Shown here piece by piece: positions 27,482 through 36,071 of a stretch of DNA of 64,000 bases. The position numbers were made by a program, and so were the translations under genes. Source of the stretch: SR-FBR-E99 sp963732365 (GTDB taxonomy: Bacteria > Bacteroidota > Bacteroidia > Bacteroidales > VadinHA17); assembly GCA_963732365.1 (NCBI GenBank), contig CAVSZC010000005.1:744001-808000 (forward strand), in the 5' to 3' direction. Numbering within the stretch: the first letter of the stretch is position 1; every line of letters starts with the position of its first letter. The notes below the pieces were generated by a model, which saw only the letters and a program-made list of their open reading frames with translations, was not told where the DNA came from and ran no database searches.

Positions 27482-27491
27482 AGATTGAGTT
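27439..27491. repeat. Purine-rich short repeat forming the tamB 3' end
   Basis: Imperfect 7-9 base units (GGAAGACGGGAGACGGAAGACGGAAG, shown in part) run through the last tamB codons and the first bases of the gap. They encode a charged tail with the repeated peptide RRKTGDGRRKTED. Such GGAAGAC runs are frequent between genes in Bacteroidota. Confidence 0.6.
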
Positions 27492-27500
27492 AGTGATAGA

Positions 27501-29804
27501 ATGATCAGGTTAGGGAAGATATATGGAATACTGATGGTTGCCACAGCAGTTGCTACTGCCGGATGCTCCAATACAAGATTCCTTGCTGATGATCAACTGC
27601 TCTATACCGGAAGCAGGCAGGTAATTGTAAGTGACACCTCCTTCAGCGATAAAAGGACAGTGCTGAGGCTGGCAGAGGGTGTCACAGCATACAAGCCGAA
27701 CAACTCAATCGGCGGAAAACGACTGCTGCCGCCGTTAGGCCTATGGATCTACAACTACCGGAAGCCGGAAGAGGGCAAGAAACCCGGGTGGTTTTACAGG
27801 ACCCTTTCAGATGAACCTGTTATGGTTTCAACTGTTGATCCTCCGGTGCGCAGCAGGAAGCTGGAATCGGAACTGTTCAGTAACGGATACTTCCGGGCTA
27901 TTGTATGGTCAGTGACGGATACCAGCACACGCAATCCAAAGAAAGCCGGAGTAACATACTACATCAAGCCAGGACAACCATACAAATACAGGGAGATCAT
28001 CTTTGAACCCCCGGTTGATGCCATTGACACTATAATCGGTGGGTTCAGCGACGACATTGCCATGCGCACCAATGAGACCTTCAGGCTTGAGACTGTAAGG
28101 TCGGAAGCAAGAAGGATAAGTGAGGATGTAGTTGAAAACGGATACTTCTACTTTAATCAAAATCATGTTAATTATACTGCTGACACTCTTCGCTTTCCGG
28201 GAATGATCGACTTTAAAATTGGTAAAAACACTGATCAGCAGCCGCTTGCATTAAGAAAGTATGTAATGGATGACATTAGGGTGGTTGTATCATCAGGCGA
28301 TGACTCCATAGCTGCTGCAGGCAGACCTGATACTATCCGTTATTCTGGCATTGATGTGGTGCTTAGGGGAGTCAGGTTTAAACCTGATGTATTTTCCCGA
28401 AGCATCTATCTGAAGCCCGGTGATTACTACTCGCTCACAGCCCACAGGCGGACAATGACCCACCTGAACAGCTACAACATCTTTAAGTTCATAAATGTAA
28501 GCTATGTGCCCGATAATGATACGGTTGCTAACAAACTTGACATGATCGTGGAGCTTACTCCAATGAAAGACATTGGTCTGGATCTTGAAGCCAATGTTGT
28601 AACAAAGTCAACAGGTTTCTCCGGACCGGGTTTCTCGGCAACAGTATCACATGGCAATCTGGGAATGGGGGCCAACAGGCTGCAGATCAAGCTCAACGGC
28701 GGTTTTGAATGGCAATGGGGCACCACCTCACCCGGAACTCTTGGATCATTACAGTACAACATCGGAGTCTCGTCTTCAATAACATTTCCAAGGTTACTCA
28801 TTCCCCGGAACTGGATCAGACCGGGCCGGTATAACCTGCCTCAGTCAACAGTAACCCTCGGTTTCGAATTCATGAATAAGGTTCAGTATTACAGGATGAG
28901 CTCGGTAAACCTGGGGCTGGGGTATCAATGGAAAAAACCTGACAGGATAACCCATATCTTCTACCCGGCATTCATCAACTCAATTGACCTGCTTGAAACG
29001 ACAACCGAATTTGATTCACTGCTTGCTGCCAATCCATATATAAAAAAGAGTTTTGAGGAACAGTTTATCGTTGGGATGAAATATGATTTCATCTATGACA
29101 AAAGTCTGACGAAAGATCGTCATGGGGTATATTTCCAATCAGGCGTAAGCACTTCGGGCAACCTTATCGACCTGCTGGTGAGAGCATCTTCACCTGAAGA
29201 GGAGAGGCCCTACAACATAAGGAATAATACATATTCACAATTCCTTAAGCTGACAGTAGACGCAAGATATTACCTGAACTTTCATGATGTCAGTTTTGCG
29301 TTCAGGTACTACACAGGACTTGGAATGCCCTACAGCAACTCTGTTGTCATGCCCTACGTAGAACAGTTCTACAGCGGCGGGTCTAACAGCATCAGGGCAT
29401 TTATCGCACGCTCACTCGGGCCGGGAGGCACTCCTTCAGATCCTGAAGCCGATATAATTGATCAGACCGGTGACATAAGACTTGAGGGTAATCTTGAATT
29501 AAGGTTCGGATTGAGCAAAACACTCAGGGGAGCACTCTTCCTTGAGACAGGGAATGTCTGGCTTGTCAACACTGATGACACCAGGCCGGAAGCCAAGTTC
29601 AGGTTTGACACCTTTGTCAGCCAGTTGGCTGTGGGTACCGGGTTCGGGTTAAGACTTGATTTTGACTTCTTCATTCTCAGGCTTGACCTGGGTCTGCCCC
29701 TGCGTTCTCCCTTCAGCTTTTACGGTGACTCAAACTGGGTGAGAAACACCGGCGACATGTTCCGGTACAAGGTTCTCAACTTTGCAATAGGTTACCCTTT
29801 CTGA
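27501..29804 (+). CDS. tamL: TamL: BamA/TamA-family outer-membrane lipoprotein
   Basis: A 767-residue Omp85 protein. It begins with a lipoprotein signal (VATAVATAGC, cysteine about residue 22), unlike BamA or TamA but as in the TamL variant of Bacteroidota. POTRA-like repeats occupy residues about 30-370 (KAGVTYYIKPGQPYKYREI; GVRFKPDVFSRSIYLKPGDYYS). The C-terminal barrel contains DFIYDKSLTKDRHGVYFQSG and the Omp85 motif 'VRGF'-like GGSNSIRAFIARSLGPG. The final strand FRYKVLNFAIGYPF ends in phenylalanine. It sits directly after tamB, and the pair probably forms a cross-envelope machine. Confidence 0.88.
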   Translation: MIRLGKIYGILMVATAVATAGCSNTRFLADDQLLYTGSRQVIVSDTSFSDKRTVLRLAEGVTAYKPNNSIGGKRLLPPLGLWIYNYRKPEEGKKPGWFYRTLSDEPVMVSTVDPPVRSRKLESELFSNGYFRAIVWSVTDTSTRNPKKAGVTYYIKPGQPYKYREIIFEPPVDAIDTIIGGFSDDIAMRTNETFRLETVRSEARRISEDVVENGYFYFNQNHVNYTADTLRFPGMIDFKIGKNTDQQPLALRKYVMDDIRVVVSSGDDSIAAAGRPDTIRYSGIDVVLRGVRFKPDVFSRSIYLKPGDYYSLTAHRRTMTHLNSYNIFKFINVSYVPDNDTVANKLDMIVELTPMKDIGLDLEANVVTKSTGFSGPGFSATVSHGNLGMGANRLQIKLNGGFEWQWGTTSPGTLGSLQYNIGVSSSITFPRLLIPRNWIRPGRYNLPQSTVTLGFEFMNKVQYYRMSSVNLGLGYQWKKPDRITHIFYPAFINSIDLLETTTEFDSLLAANPYIKKSFEEQFIVGMKYDFIYDKSLTKDRHGVYFQSGVSTSGNLIDLLVRASSPEEERPYNIRNNTYSQFLKLTVDARYYLNFHDVSFAFRYYTGLGMPYSNSVVMPYVEQFYSGGSNSIRAFIARSLGPGGTPSDPEADIIDQTGDIRLEGNLELRFGLSKTLRGALFLETGNVWLVNTDDTRPEAKFRFDTFVSQLAVGTGFGLRLDFDFFILRLDLGLPLRSPFSFYGDSNWVRNTGDMFRYKVLNFAIGYPF

Positions 29805-29909
29805 TAGTATTATTGTTACTTACAGATTGCGGAACAAAGAGCACGGTTGGAAACTTTCTGCTAACTTGCATGTGTAAAATCATCACTTTAGTTCATAAAG
29901 AGCCGGTCA

Positions 29910-31196
29910 ATGAAAAGAGTTGTATTTATTGTGGCAATTGTCATTTATTCATTTGCCTCCGCATTAAAAGCTAAAGGGCAGGATCCCGGCACTTTGCCGG
30001 CCGACACCGGTTGTGTACAGAAGGATATTAGTGATCTGCTGCGAAATGCATTAAATAAGCCGCCTAAAAATAAATCTGCGTCTGCAGGCTCGTTATTAAT
30101 CGTTCCGATTATCGGCTCCAATCCGGCGACTGGATTTATTTTCGGGCTGGGAGGACAATATGCTTTCAAGATGCAGGGAAGTTCTCTCTACTCGAACTTT
30201 TCCGGTTCAGCTCAGTATACCACAAAGAACCAGATGATCTTCATGCTGAAGAATAATATATACACAAACCATAACAGGTTCTTCCTCACAGGTGACTGGA
30301 GGTATCTCCTTTATTCACAGACCACATACGGCCTGGGGACAAACGCACCTGAAGGAGGGATACTTGATTATCAGCTTAGCCTTTACGGTGCAGAAACCTC
30401 AGACGACTCATTATCCCAGCCTATGAAATTCAACTTTGCGAGGTTTCATCAGTCTGTGTCTTATCAGATAACAAAGGGTCTTTATGCCGGCCTCGGGTAT
30501 TACTTTGACTCATATTCCAAAATTGAGGATCAGAAGCTGATGCTTGAGCCTGATGACACATTCCTGACGAGCCACTATGCATACAATCAGCATTATGGAT
30601 TCAGTACAACAAAGTATTTTTCATCAACGATAAACATAAATCTTGTGTATGATTCACGTGACAACATGATGAATGCCTACAGAGGAATATACGCCATGGC
30701 AAGCTGGAGGGGCGGGTTCAAATTCTTAGGCAATGAGAACCAGGCAAACTTTTACCAGGTGGAATGGCGTAGCTTTCATGGATTATCAGAAAGAAATCCC
30801 CGACACCTTCTTGCCTTCTGGATGATGGGCAGCTTTACTCCCAAAGGGCAGTTTCCCTACATGATTTTGCCTGCCACCGCCTATGACCAGAGGGGTCGCA
30901 GCGGACGAGGCTACACCCAGGGACGTTTCCGCGGAGCAAACCTTGTCTATGGTGAAGCGGAATATCGCTTCCCGATATCAAAATGCAGCGGTGTGCTGGG
31001 CGGCGTGCTGTTTGTGAATGCAACAACTGCGGACAATGAGTTTAAATCACTTAACCTGTTTGAATCAGTCAAACCGGGTTACGGGCTTGGGTTAAGGATT
31101 ATGGTTGACAAGAATTCCCGTACAAATCTTGCCGTTGATATCGGGTTCGGTGAAAAAACTGCCGGATTCTACCTTGCAGCATCAGAATCATTTTAA
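29910..31196 (+). CDS. BamA-family surface antigen barrel protein
   Basis: A 428-residue secreted protein (signal MKRVVFIVAIVIYSFASALKAKGQ) with no POTRA domain. The barrel shows SLLIVPIIGSNPATGFIFGLGG at the first strand, the Omp85-like pair INLVYDSRDNMMNAYRGIYAM and YDQRGRSGRGYTQGRFRG (RGY/RGRF in place of VRGF), and ends with GFYLAASESF. It resembles the POTRA-less BamA-like gene at 13.1 kb and may be a small-molecule or lipid channel. It follows tamL after 105 bases with no clear promoter, so it may be part of the same transcript. Confidence 0.75.
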   Translation: MKRVVFIVAIVIYSFASALKAKGQDPGTLPADTGCVQKDISDLLRNALNKPPKNKSASAGSLLIVPIIGSNPATGFIFGLGGQYAFKMQGSSLYSNFSGSAQYTTKNQMIFMLKNNIYTNHNRFFLTGDWRYLLYSQTTYGLGTNAPEGGILDYQLSLYGAETSDDSLSQPMKFNFARFHQSVSYQITKGLYAGLGYYFDSYSKIEDQKLMLEPDDTFLTSHYAYNQHYGFSTTKYFSSTININLVYDSRDNMMNAYRGIYAMASWRGGFKFLGNENQANFYQVEWRSFHGLSERNPRHLLAFWMMGSFTPKGQFPYMILPATAYDQRGRSGRGYTQGRFRGANLVYGEAEYRFPISKCSGVLGGVLFVNATTADNEFKSLNLFESVKPGYGLGLRIMVDKNSRTNLAVDIGFGEKTAGFYLAASESF

Positions 31197-31202
31197 GATG
31201 AG

Positions 31203-31748
31203 ATGATCTGGATCATCATCATACTGACCTTTGCGGCGCTTATCACCCTCCTAATGCTGACCCCCATTCATATAATCATCAACTCAGAAGAGGATGAGTT
31301 TCTGCGAGCAAAGTACGGTATTTTGAAAGCCGGTATAAGAAGGGACGATGAGGAACTGATTGCCGTAAGAATCGCCGTTCCCGGCGCCGGCTACACTTTC
31401 TTCCCCTTAAAGAAAAAGGAGAGGAAAGAGGTGACTGAAAAAAAAGAACGGAAGGAAAGAGAATCATCAGGGAGATCAGCATGGAGCAGGATCAAAATGT
31501 TTTCAGGGATAGCCTGGCAGATCACTACCGGCTTCAGGGTCAGCAGGTTATATCTTGATATTGATACAAGAAATGTAATACTTAACGCAAACCTGTATCC
31601 CCTCTTTGTATATGCCAGCACCTGTCAGCACATTGACCTTAATATAAACTATACGGGCGACTTCAAAATATTACTTGATGTGAGGAACAATCTGTTTAGT
31701 ATCATCTCAGTCATCATAAGAAATCTTTTTAAAAATTATAAAACATAA
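31203..31748 (+). CDS. DUF2953 (YtfI)-like membrane protein
   Basis: A 181-residue protein with one N-terminal membrane helix (MIWIIIILTFAALITLLMLTPIHIIIN), a highly charged linker (KKKERKEVTEKKERKERE) and a C-terminal domain with RVSRLYLDIDTRNVILNANLYPLFVYAS. The layout (short helix, basic linker, 'D..T.D...tg...p' domain) and its position directly before a ytfJ-like gene match the Bacillus ytfI-ytfJ pair. I rate the family by neighbour as much as by sequence. Six bases separate it from the upstream barrel gene and four from the next, so it is in an operon. Confidence 0.55.
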   Translation: MIWIIIILTFAALITLLMLTPIHIIINSEEDEFLRAKYGILKAGIRRDDEELIAVRIAVPGAGYTFFPLKKKERKEVTEKKERKERESSGRSAWSRIKMFSGIAWQITTGFRVSRLYLDIDTRNVILNANLYPLFVYASTCQHIDLNINYTGDFKILLDVRNNLFSIISVIIRNLFKNYKT

Positions 31749-31752
31749 GACA

Positions 31753-32121
31753 ATGGAATTCAATCTTGAGGAGATGCTCAACAAGGTGGTTGAGGAGCTC
31801 AGAACGGCAGCTAAGACAGAAACGGTTATCGGCCAACCCTTTAAGCTGGGGGATTTCGAATGCGTTCCGGTAATAAAGATCTCAATGGGCTTCGGCAGCG
31901 GCGGCGGAGCAGGCACTGTTTCAAAGGCTGGCCCAGGAAAGGCAGGAGCTGCCGGCGCCGGAATAGGTCTTGAGCCTCTCGGCTTCCTGGTTTCTAAAGG
32001 TGACCAGATATCTTTAGTAAGTGTCTCAAGATCAAAGGGTCTTGACGCGGTATTTGAGAAAATACCAGACCTGGTAGATAAAATCATTGAGAAGAAAAGC
32101 AAAAAAGAGGCGGAAATATAA
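31753..32121 (+). CDS. GerW/YtfJ-family protein
   Basis: A 122-residue cytoplasmic protein with the family's full pattern: an N-terminal helix (EEMLNKVVEELRTAAKTETVIG), VPVIKISMGFGSGGG, a glycine/alanine-rich loop, GIGLEPLGFLVSKGDQISLVSVS and a final helix (VFEKIPDLVDKIIEKKSKK). In Bacillus the YtfJ/GerW protein is needed for lysozyme-triggered spore germination. Homologues also occur in organisms that never form spores, where the role is unknown. Here it sits at the end of an outer-membrane biogenesis operon. Confidence 0.82.
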   Translation: MEFNLEEMLNKVVEELRTAAKTETVIGQPFKLGDFECVPVIKISMGFGSGGGAGTVSKAGPGKAGAAGAGIGLEPLGFLVSKGDQISLVSVSRSKGLDAVFEKIPDLVDKIIEKKSKKEAEI

Positions 32122-32238
32122 CCCTTTTTTTACCACAGAATTCACAGAGTTAAAGACTGAGTTGCACTGTTTTTAATTGCAGAATCTTAGCAGTGTAACT
32201 CTGTAATAACTCAGTGTAAATCTGTGTTTAAAAAGGGT
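32121..32238. repeat. Long inverted repeat between convergent genes
   Basis: The arms 32121-32149 and 32210-32238 pair over about 29 bases with a few mismatches (ACCCTTTTTTTACCACAGA against a complement reading ACCCTTTTTAAACACAGA). An inner pair AGTTGCACTG/CAGTGTAACT nests inside. The whole 118-base gap can fold as one hairpin, with T runs on both sides, and probably ends both transcripts. The 'ACCACAGA..CACAGAG' wording is typical of intergenic hairpin repeats in several phyla. Confidence 0.65.
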
Positions 32239-32239
32239 A

Positions 32240-33514
32240 CTACAGCATCATTCTCTCCCATAACCTTGCAGCTTGTCTTCTCGATTCTTCCAGTATCTCT
32301 TCTTCGTTAACGGTGAGGATCTTTCTGTTTTTGACAACCAGTTTACCATTTGAAATCACATGTGTAACATGTTCAGCCGTCAGCCCGTAAATAAAATGAG
32401 CTGAGAAATTTTCACATGTTACAGGAGTTGGACTGGCATAATCAAGAACCACAAGGTTGTTTTCGCCGTCACCCTCAAAATTGTTTTCACTGAGATAACG
32501 GTGCACATTTCTGAATCTCCTGTAGGCCGATTCAGATGTGATATTCTCAGATTGCTGTCCTGTAAGGAATGCAGCCTTTGCACTTCGCAGCATATCGCTG
32601 TGCATACCGTCGGTACCAAGCATTATGTTGTTTCCCAGCCCGACACTTCTGAAATGACCCACATTGTTGTTCAGGTTGCTTTCGCTGTTCTGTGCCACCC
32701 ATACCGGTGAGGAGCTGATAAGTTCTCTTTCATTGTCGTCAAGGTGCAGGCAGTGCACCAGGATGCTTTTCGGGTTATTCATAACCCCGGCTTCACGGAG
32801 GCGTCCCACAACCCTTTTCCCGTGCTCCCTGAGACATCGTTCCTGGTCATATCCGTCTTCGGCAACATGAATGTGGATGCCGGACTTGTGTATCTTCGTC
32901 AGTGCGACTGCCTGCCGCAGGGTCTTGTCACTGACAGTAAATGAGGCATGAAGGCCCACAAGACCCTGGTGATTTCTCAGATAAACTTCAGTCTCATCTA
33001 TTCCCTGCCTCGCAATCTTTTCACCGTCGCGGTCAGAGACCTCGTAGCATAAAAGGTGTGAAACGCCGACCTTTTCGAAGGCCCCGGCAATTATCTCCAG
33101 CGAACCCTTCACGGCCATTGGTGAGGCATGATGATCAATGACGAATGTAGAGCCTGCCTTGAGGCATGCCATCGCCGTCACCAGCGCTGACGATTCAATT
33201 ATCTCAGCGTCAAGACATTTGTCAAGTCTCCACCATACGTTCTTCAGTATCTCGTGAAAATTCTGAGGGCTTTGTTCCGGCGCCGGCATTCCCCTTGACA
33301 GGGCTGAGTAGGCATGATGATGACCAACGGCAAACGATTTCGTCACCAGCTTGCCGGAGCAGTCAATTATCTCAGTCCCGGGCGGCAGGGCTGATCTCTG
33401 AGGATCATGGAAAAACTTCAGGGAAGGTTCATCGCCGGTGACCAATATATTTCCTGAAATGAAGTCAAGCGTTTCCCAGTCAATGAATACAGCGTTCTTT
33501 AGCAGCAGGCTCAT
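32240..33514 (-). CDS. ssnA: SsnA-type amidohydrolase (putative aminohydrolase)
   Basis: A 424-residue member of the amidohydrolase superfamily, related to chlorohydrolases and guanine/adenosine deaminases. It shows SFAVGHHHAYSALSRGMP (metal-binding histidines around residues 65-67), GSTFVIDHHASP, GIHIHVAEDGYDQ, SILVHCLHLDD, an asparagine/histidine stretch AQNSESNLNNNVGHF and LGTDGMHSDM with the metal aspartate. SsnA genes are found with selenium-dependent molybdenum hydroxylases and in urate-degradation clusters; the exact substrate is not settled. It is the last gene of the seven-gene minus-strand operon, four bases after xdhD. E. coli SsnA is slightly longer (about 442). Confidence 0.85.
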   Translation of the reverse strand: MSLLLKNAVFIDWETLDFISGNILVTGDEPSLKFFHDPQRSALPPGTEIIDCSGKLVTKSFAVGHHHAYSALSRGMPAPEQSPQNFHEILKNVWWRLDKCLDAEIIESSALVTAMACLKAGSTFVIDHHASPMAVKGSLEIIAGAFEKVGVSHLLCYEVSDRDGEKIARQGIDETEVYLRNHQGLVGLHASFTVSDKTLRQAVALTKIHKSGIHIHVAEDGYDQERCLREHGKRVVGRLREAGVMNNPKSILVHCLHLDDNERELISSSPVWVAQNSESNLNNNVGHFRSVGLGNNIMLGTDGMHSDMLRSAKAAFLTGQQSENITSESAYRRFRNVHRYLSENNFEGDGENNLVVLDYASPTPVTCENFSAHFIYGLTAEHVTHVISNGKLVVKNRKILTVNEEEILEESRRQAARLWERMML

Positions 33515-33518
33515 CTCT

Positions 33519-36071
33519 TCACTTTTTACGTTTCATCGGCAGTTTTGTTCTTCTTATGCTGTCATATGCACATAGGGCATTTGCTATTGCCGCTGCCGTT
33601 GGCACCATGCCTATCTCTCCTATTCCCTTGGCACCGTAAGGGCCAACCGGGTCTTTCTCTTCTATACCTATTATCTCCAGTTCCGGCATCTCTGACGCCC
33701 TGATGATGCCCAGGTCTCTGAGCTTTGTGCTTACCGGCCTCCCGTTTACAAGAGGCAGGTCTTCCGTCAGTGCATATCCCATGCCCATGTGCAGTGCCCC
33801 TTCTATCTGTCCTTCGAAGAGCATCCTGTTCATTATCTTTCCCGCATCGTGGGCGGCAATGATCTTTTTCACCGCCCCGGTGTCGTCGAGTATAGCAACC
33901 TGGGTGGCATATCCGTATGCAAAGTGAATCTCGGGGTTGTCGCTCCTCTCTCCGGGCTTGCATGTCCAGTCGCAGACAAACCTCCCTTTGTACAGCCGTC
34001 CGGCAAGCTGCTTCAGCATACCGTGCTGCATATCATCCCTGATCGATGATGAGGCATCTATTATTGCATTGCCCAGCAGAGCCGTAGCCCTCGAGGAGGT
34101 GGTCATACCGGTTGGCAGAGAGGTGTCAGTATCTACTGTCACCTCAATGATCTCAGGATCAATACCGGTCTCCTGATGCAGTATCTGAACGGCCATCGTG
34201 TGTATCCCCTGACCCATTTCGCTCCAGCCATGATGAACAATGACCTTATTTTCCGAGACAATTTCTATTGCCACTTCGCTGGCGTCGGTCATGCCGTTGC
34301 CAACGCCGGTATTCTTTATGCCGCACGCTATACCTGCATAATGTGCTTCCCTGAAGGCATCCCTGACCGCCAGAAGGGTCTTCTTCAGTCCTACCCCTTT
34401 GAGGAGCTGACCGGTTGCTGTTCTCTTTCCGTCTTCGAAGGCGTTGTCAAAGCGTATCTGCCACCGGTCGAAGCCTCCCATCCGGCACAGCTCGTCAATA
34501 CAGCTTTCAACGGCAAAGGTTACCTGGGGCACGCCAAAGCCCCTCATCGCCCCGGAGGGAATATTGTTTGTATAAACCGTTACTGCCCTGATATCTGTCA
34601 CGGGGACGCTGTAAGCTCCTGTTGCATGGCCAACGACACGTTCCATCACCTTGGTGCCAACCGAGGCATATGCGCCGGTGTCACCTATGGCATTAAGCTT
34701 AAGTGCAGTGAACTTACCGTTTTCGTCGCATGCCAGGCTTATCTCCATCCATATCGGGTGGCGCTTGGGATGCATGACAATAGATTCCTCCCTTGAAAGA
34801 CGGACCTTCACCGGTCGTTTAAGCAAATATGCAAAGAGAGCGGCATGGCCCTGGACGGTTATGTCCTCCTTGCCGCCGAAGCCCCCTCCGTTCTGCACCT
34901 GTATCACCCTGACCTTATCTTCGGGAAGGGCCAGTATTGAGGCTACTGCCTTCCGGTCAACATATGCCCCCTGTCCCTGGCTGTAGAGCCTTATGCCGTC
35001 TGCCTCCGGCAAGGCAATGGCTGCCTCAGTCTCAAGAAAGGCATGTTCGATACGCTGCGTCTCGTAGGTTCCGGATGATACCCACCGGGATACTCTGAGA
35101 GCCTTTTCAGCATCTCCTGACCTGATCGTGCATGTTTCCAGCACATTTGACCTCCCCTCATGAACGCAGTCAGTCTCAGGCTTAATCGCTTCATGGATGT
35201 CAGTCACAGCCCTGAGAGGGTCATATCCGATCCTGATCAGTGTCGCTGCCTTGCGGGCGGCTGACTCACTCACTGCAACCACACCTGCAAGCACGTCACC
35301 GGCGTAATGTGTCATCCCGCCCACATCAATCATCAGTGGCCAGTCGCTGAATATGAGCCCTGTTTTGTGTTTCCCGGGAATATCCGCGGCTGTGAATATT
35401 TTTATTACACCCTTGATCTTAAGGGCTGCCGTGATATCAATCTCTCTTACTCTGGCGCGGGGATGGTCACTGAACCTGAGGGCACCGTAAGCCATCCCTT
35501 CGAAGTGCATGTCATCCACGAAGTCCCTTTTTCCCAGTGCCGTTTCGGAGGCCATGTACTTCGGGTAAGGATTTCCTGTCAGCGCCCCGGGGCGTTCTCT
35601 GCCGGCCGGTGAGCCATTCATTTCTGAAAAGGATGCTTCGATGGCATCAATGATCTTGACATAGCCGGTGCACCTGCAGAGATTCGGAGTAATGGCTTTA
35701 ATGATTTCTGACCTGGATGGTTTTTTGGATTTGTTATAAAGAGCCATCGCCCTCATTATCATACCGGGTGAGCAGAATCCGCATTGCACCGCTCCGTATA
35801 AGGCGAAATTTCTGCTGATAACAGCCCGGAATCTATCCGGCAGTCCTTCAATCGTGCATACCTCTGCTCCGTCAAGCTCCTTCATTTTTGTACGGCAGGC
35901 CAGCCTTGCTTTACCGTTTATGACAACGGTGCAGGCTCCGCAGGTACCCTCTCCGGAACATCCGTCCTTAGCCGATGTGATCCTGTTCTCAAATCGCAGG
36001 TGGTCAAGAAGCGACTCCTCCGTATCACCTTCGAAGTCCCTTTTTATACCGTTGAGAACAAAAGTGATCAA
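33519..36071 (-). CDS. xdhD: XdhD-type molybdenum hydroxylase (FeS-molybdopterin fusion, selenium-dependent XDH family)
   Basis: An 850-residue fusion. Residues 1-150 bind two [2Fe-2S] clusters (C38, C44, C47, C59; C97, C100, C132, C134). The rest is the molybdopterin domain (QVQNGGGFGGKEDI; RGFGVPQ; WSEMGQGIHTMAVQI). The C-terminal GAKGIGEIGMVP carries the catalytic glutamate. No FAD domain is present, as in the selenium-dependent xanthine dehydrogenase family, which hydroxylates purines; electrons may pass to YgfK. Translation appears to start at TTG (36069-36071), overlapping the stop of the preceding gene; the peptide MITFVLNG matches the start of the second dehydrogenase in this cluster (MITFILNN). 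Confidence 0.88.
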   Translation of the reverse strand: MITFVLNGIKRDFEGDTEESLLDHLRFENRITSAKDGCSGEGTCGACTVVINGKARLACRTKMKELDGAEVCTIEGLPDRFRAVISRNFALYGAVQCGFCSPGMIMRAMALYNKSKKPSRSEIIKAITPNLCRCTGYVKIIDAIEASFSEMNGSPAGRERPGALTGNPYPKYMASETALGKRDFVDDMHFEGMAYGALRFSDHPRARVREIDITAALKIKGVIKIFTAADIPGKHKTGLIFSDWPLMIDVGGMTHYAGDVLAGVVAVSESAARKAATLIRIGYDPLRAVTDIHEAIKPETDCVHEGRSNVLETCTIRSGDAEKALRVSRWVSSGTYETQRIEHAFLETEAAIALPEADGIRLYSQGQGAYVDRKAVASILALPEDKVRVIQVQNGGGFGGKEDITVQGHAALFAYLLKRPVKVRLSREESIVMHPKRHPIWMEISLACDENGKFTALKLNAIGDTGAYASVGTKVMERVVGHATGAYSVPVTDIRAVTVYTNNIPSGAMRGFGVPQVTFAVESCIDELCRMGGFDRWQIRFDNAFEDGKRTATGQLLKGVGLKKTLLAVRDAFREAHYAGIACGIKNTGVGNGMTDASEVAIEIVSENKVIVHHGWSEMGQGIHTMAVQILHQETGIDPEIIEVTVDTDTSLPTGMTTSSRATALLGNAIIDASSSIRDDMQHGMLKQLAGRLYKGRFVCDWTCKPGERSDNPEIHFAYGYATQVAILDDTGAVKKIIAAHDAGKIMNRMLFEGQIEGALHMGMGYALTEDLPLVNGRPVSTKLRDLGIIRASEMPELEIIGIEEKDPVGPYGAKGIGEIGMVPTAAAIANALCAYDSIRRTKLPMKRKK

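Noticed and set aside
34176..34796. 206-residue plus-strand reading frame inside xdhD
   Set aside because: Shadow of the dehydrogenase gene; the minus-strand frame has all family motifs.
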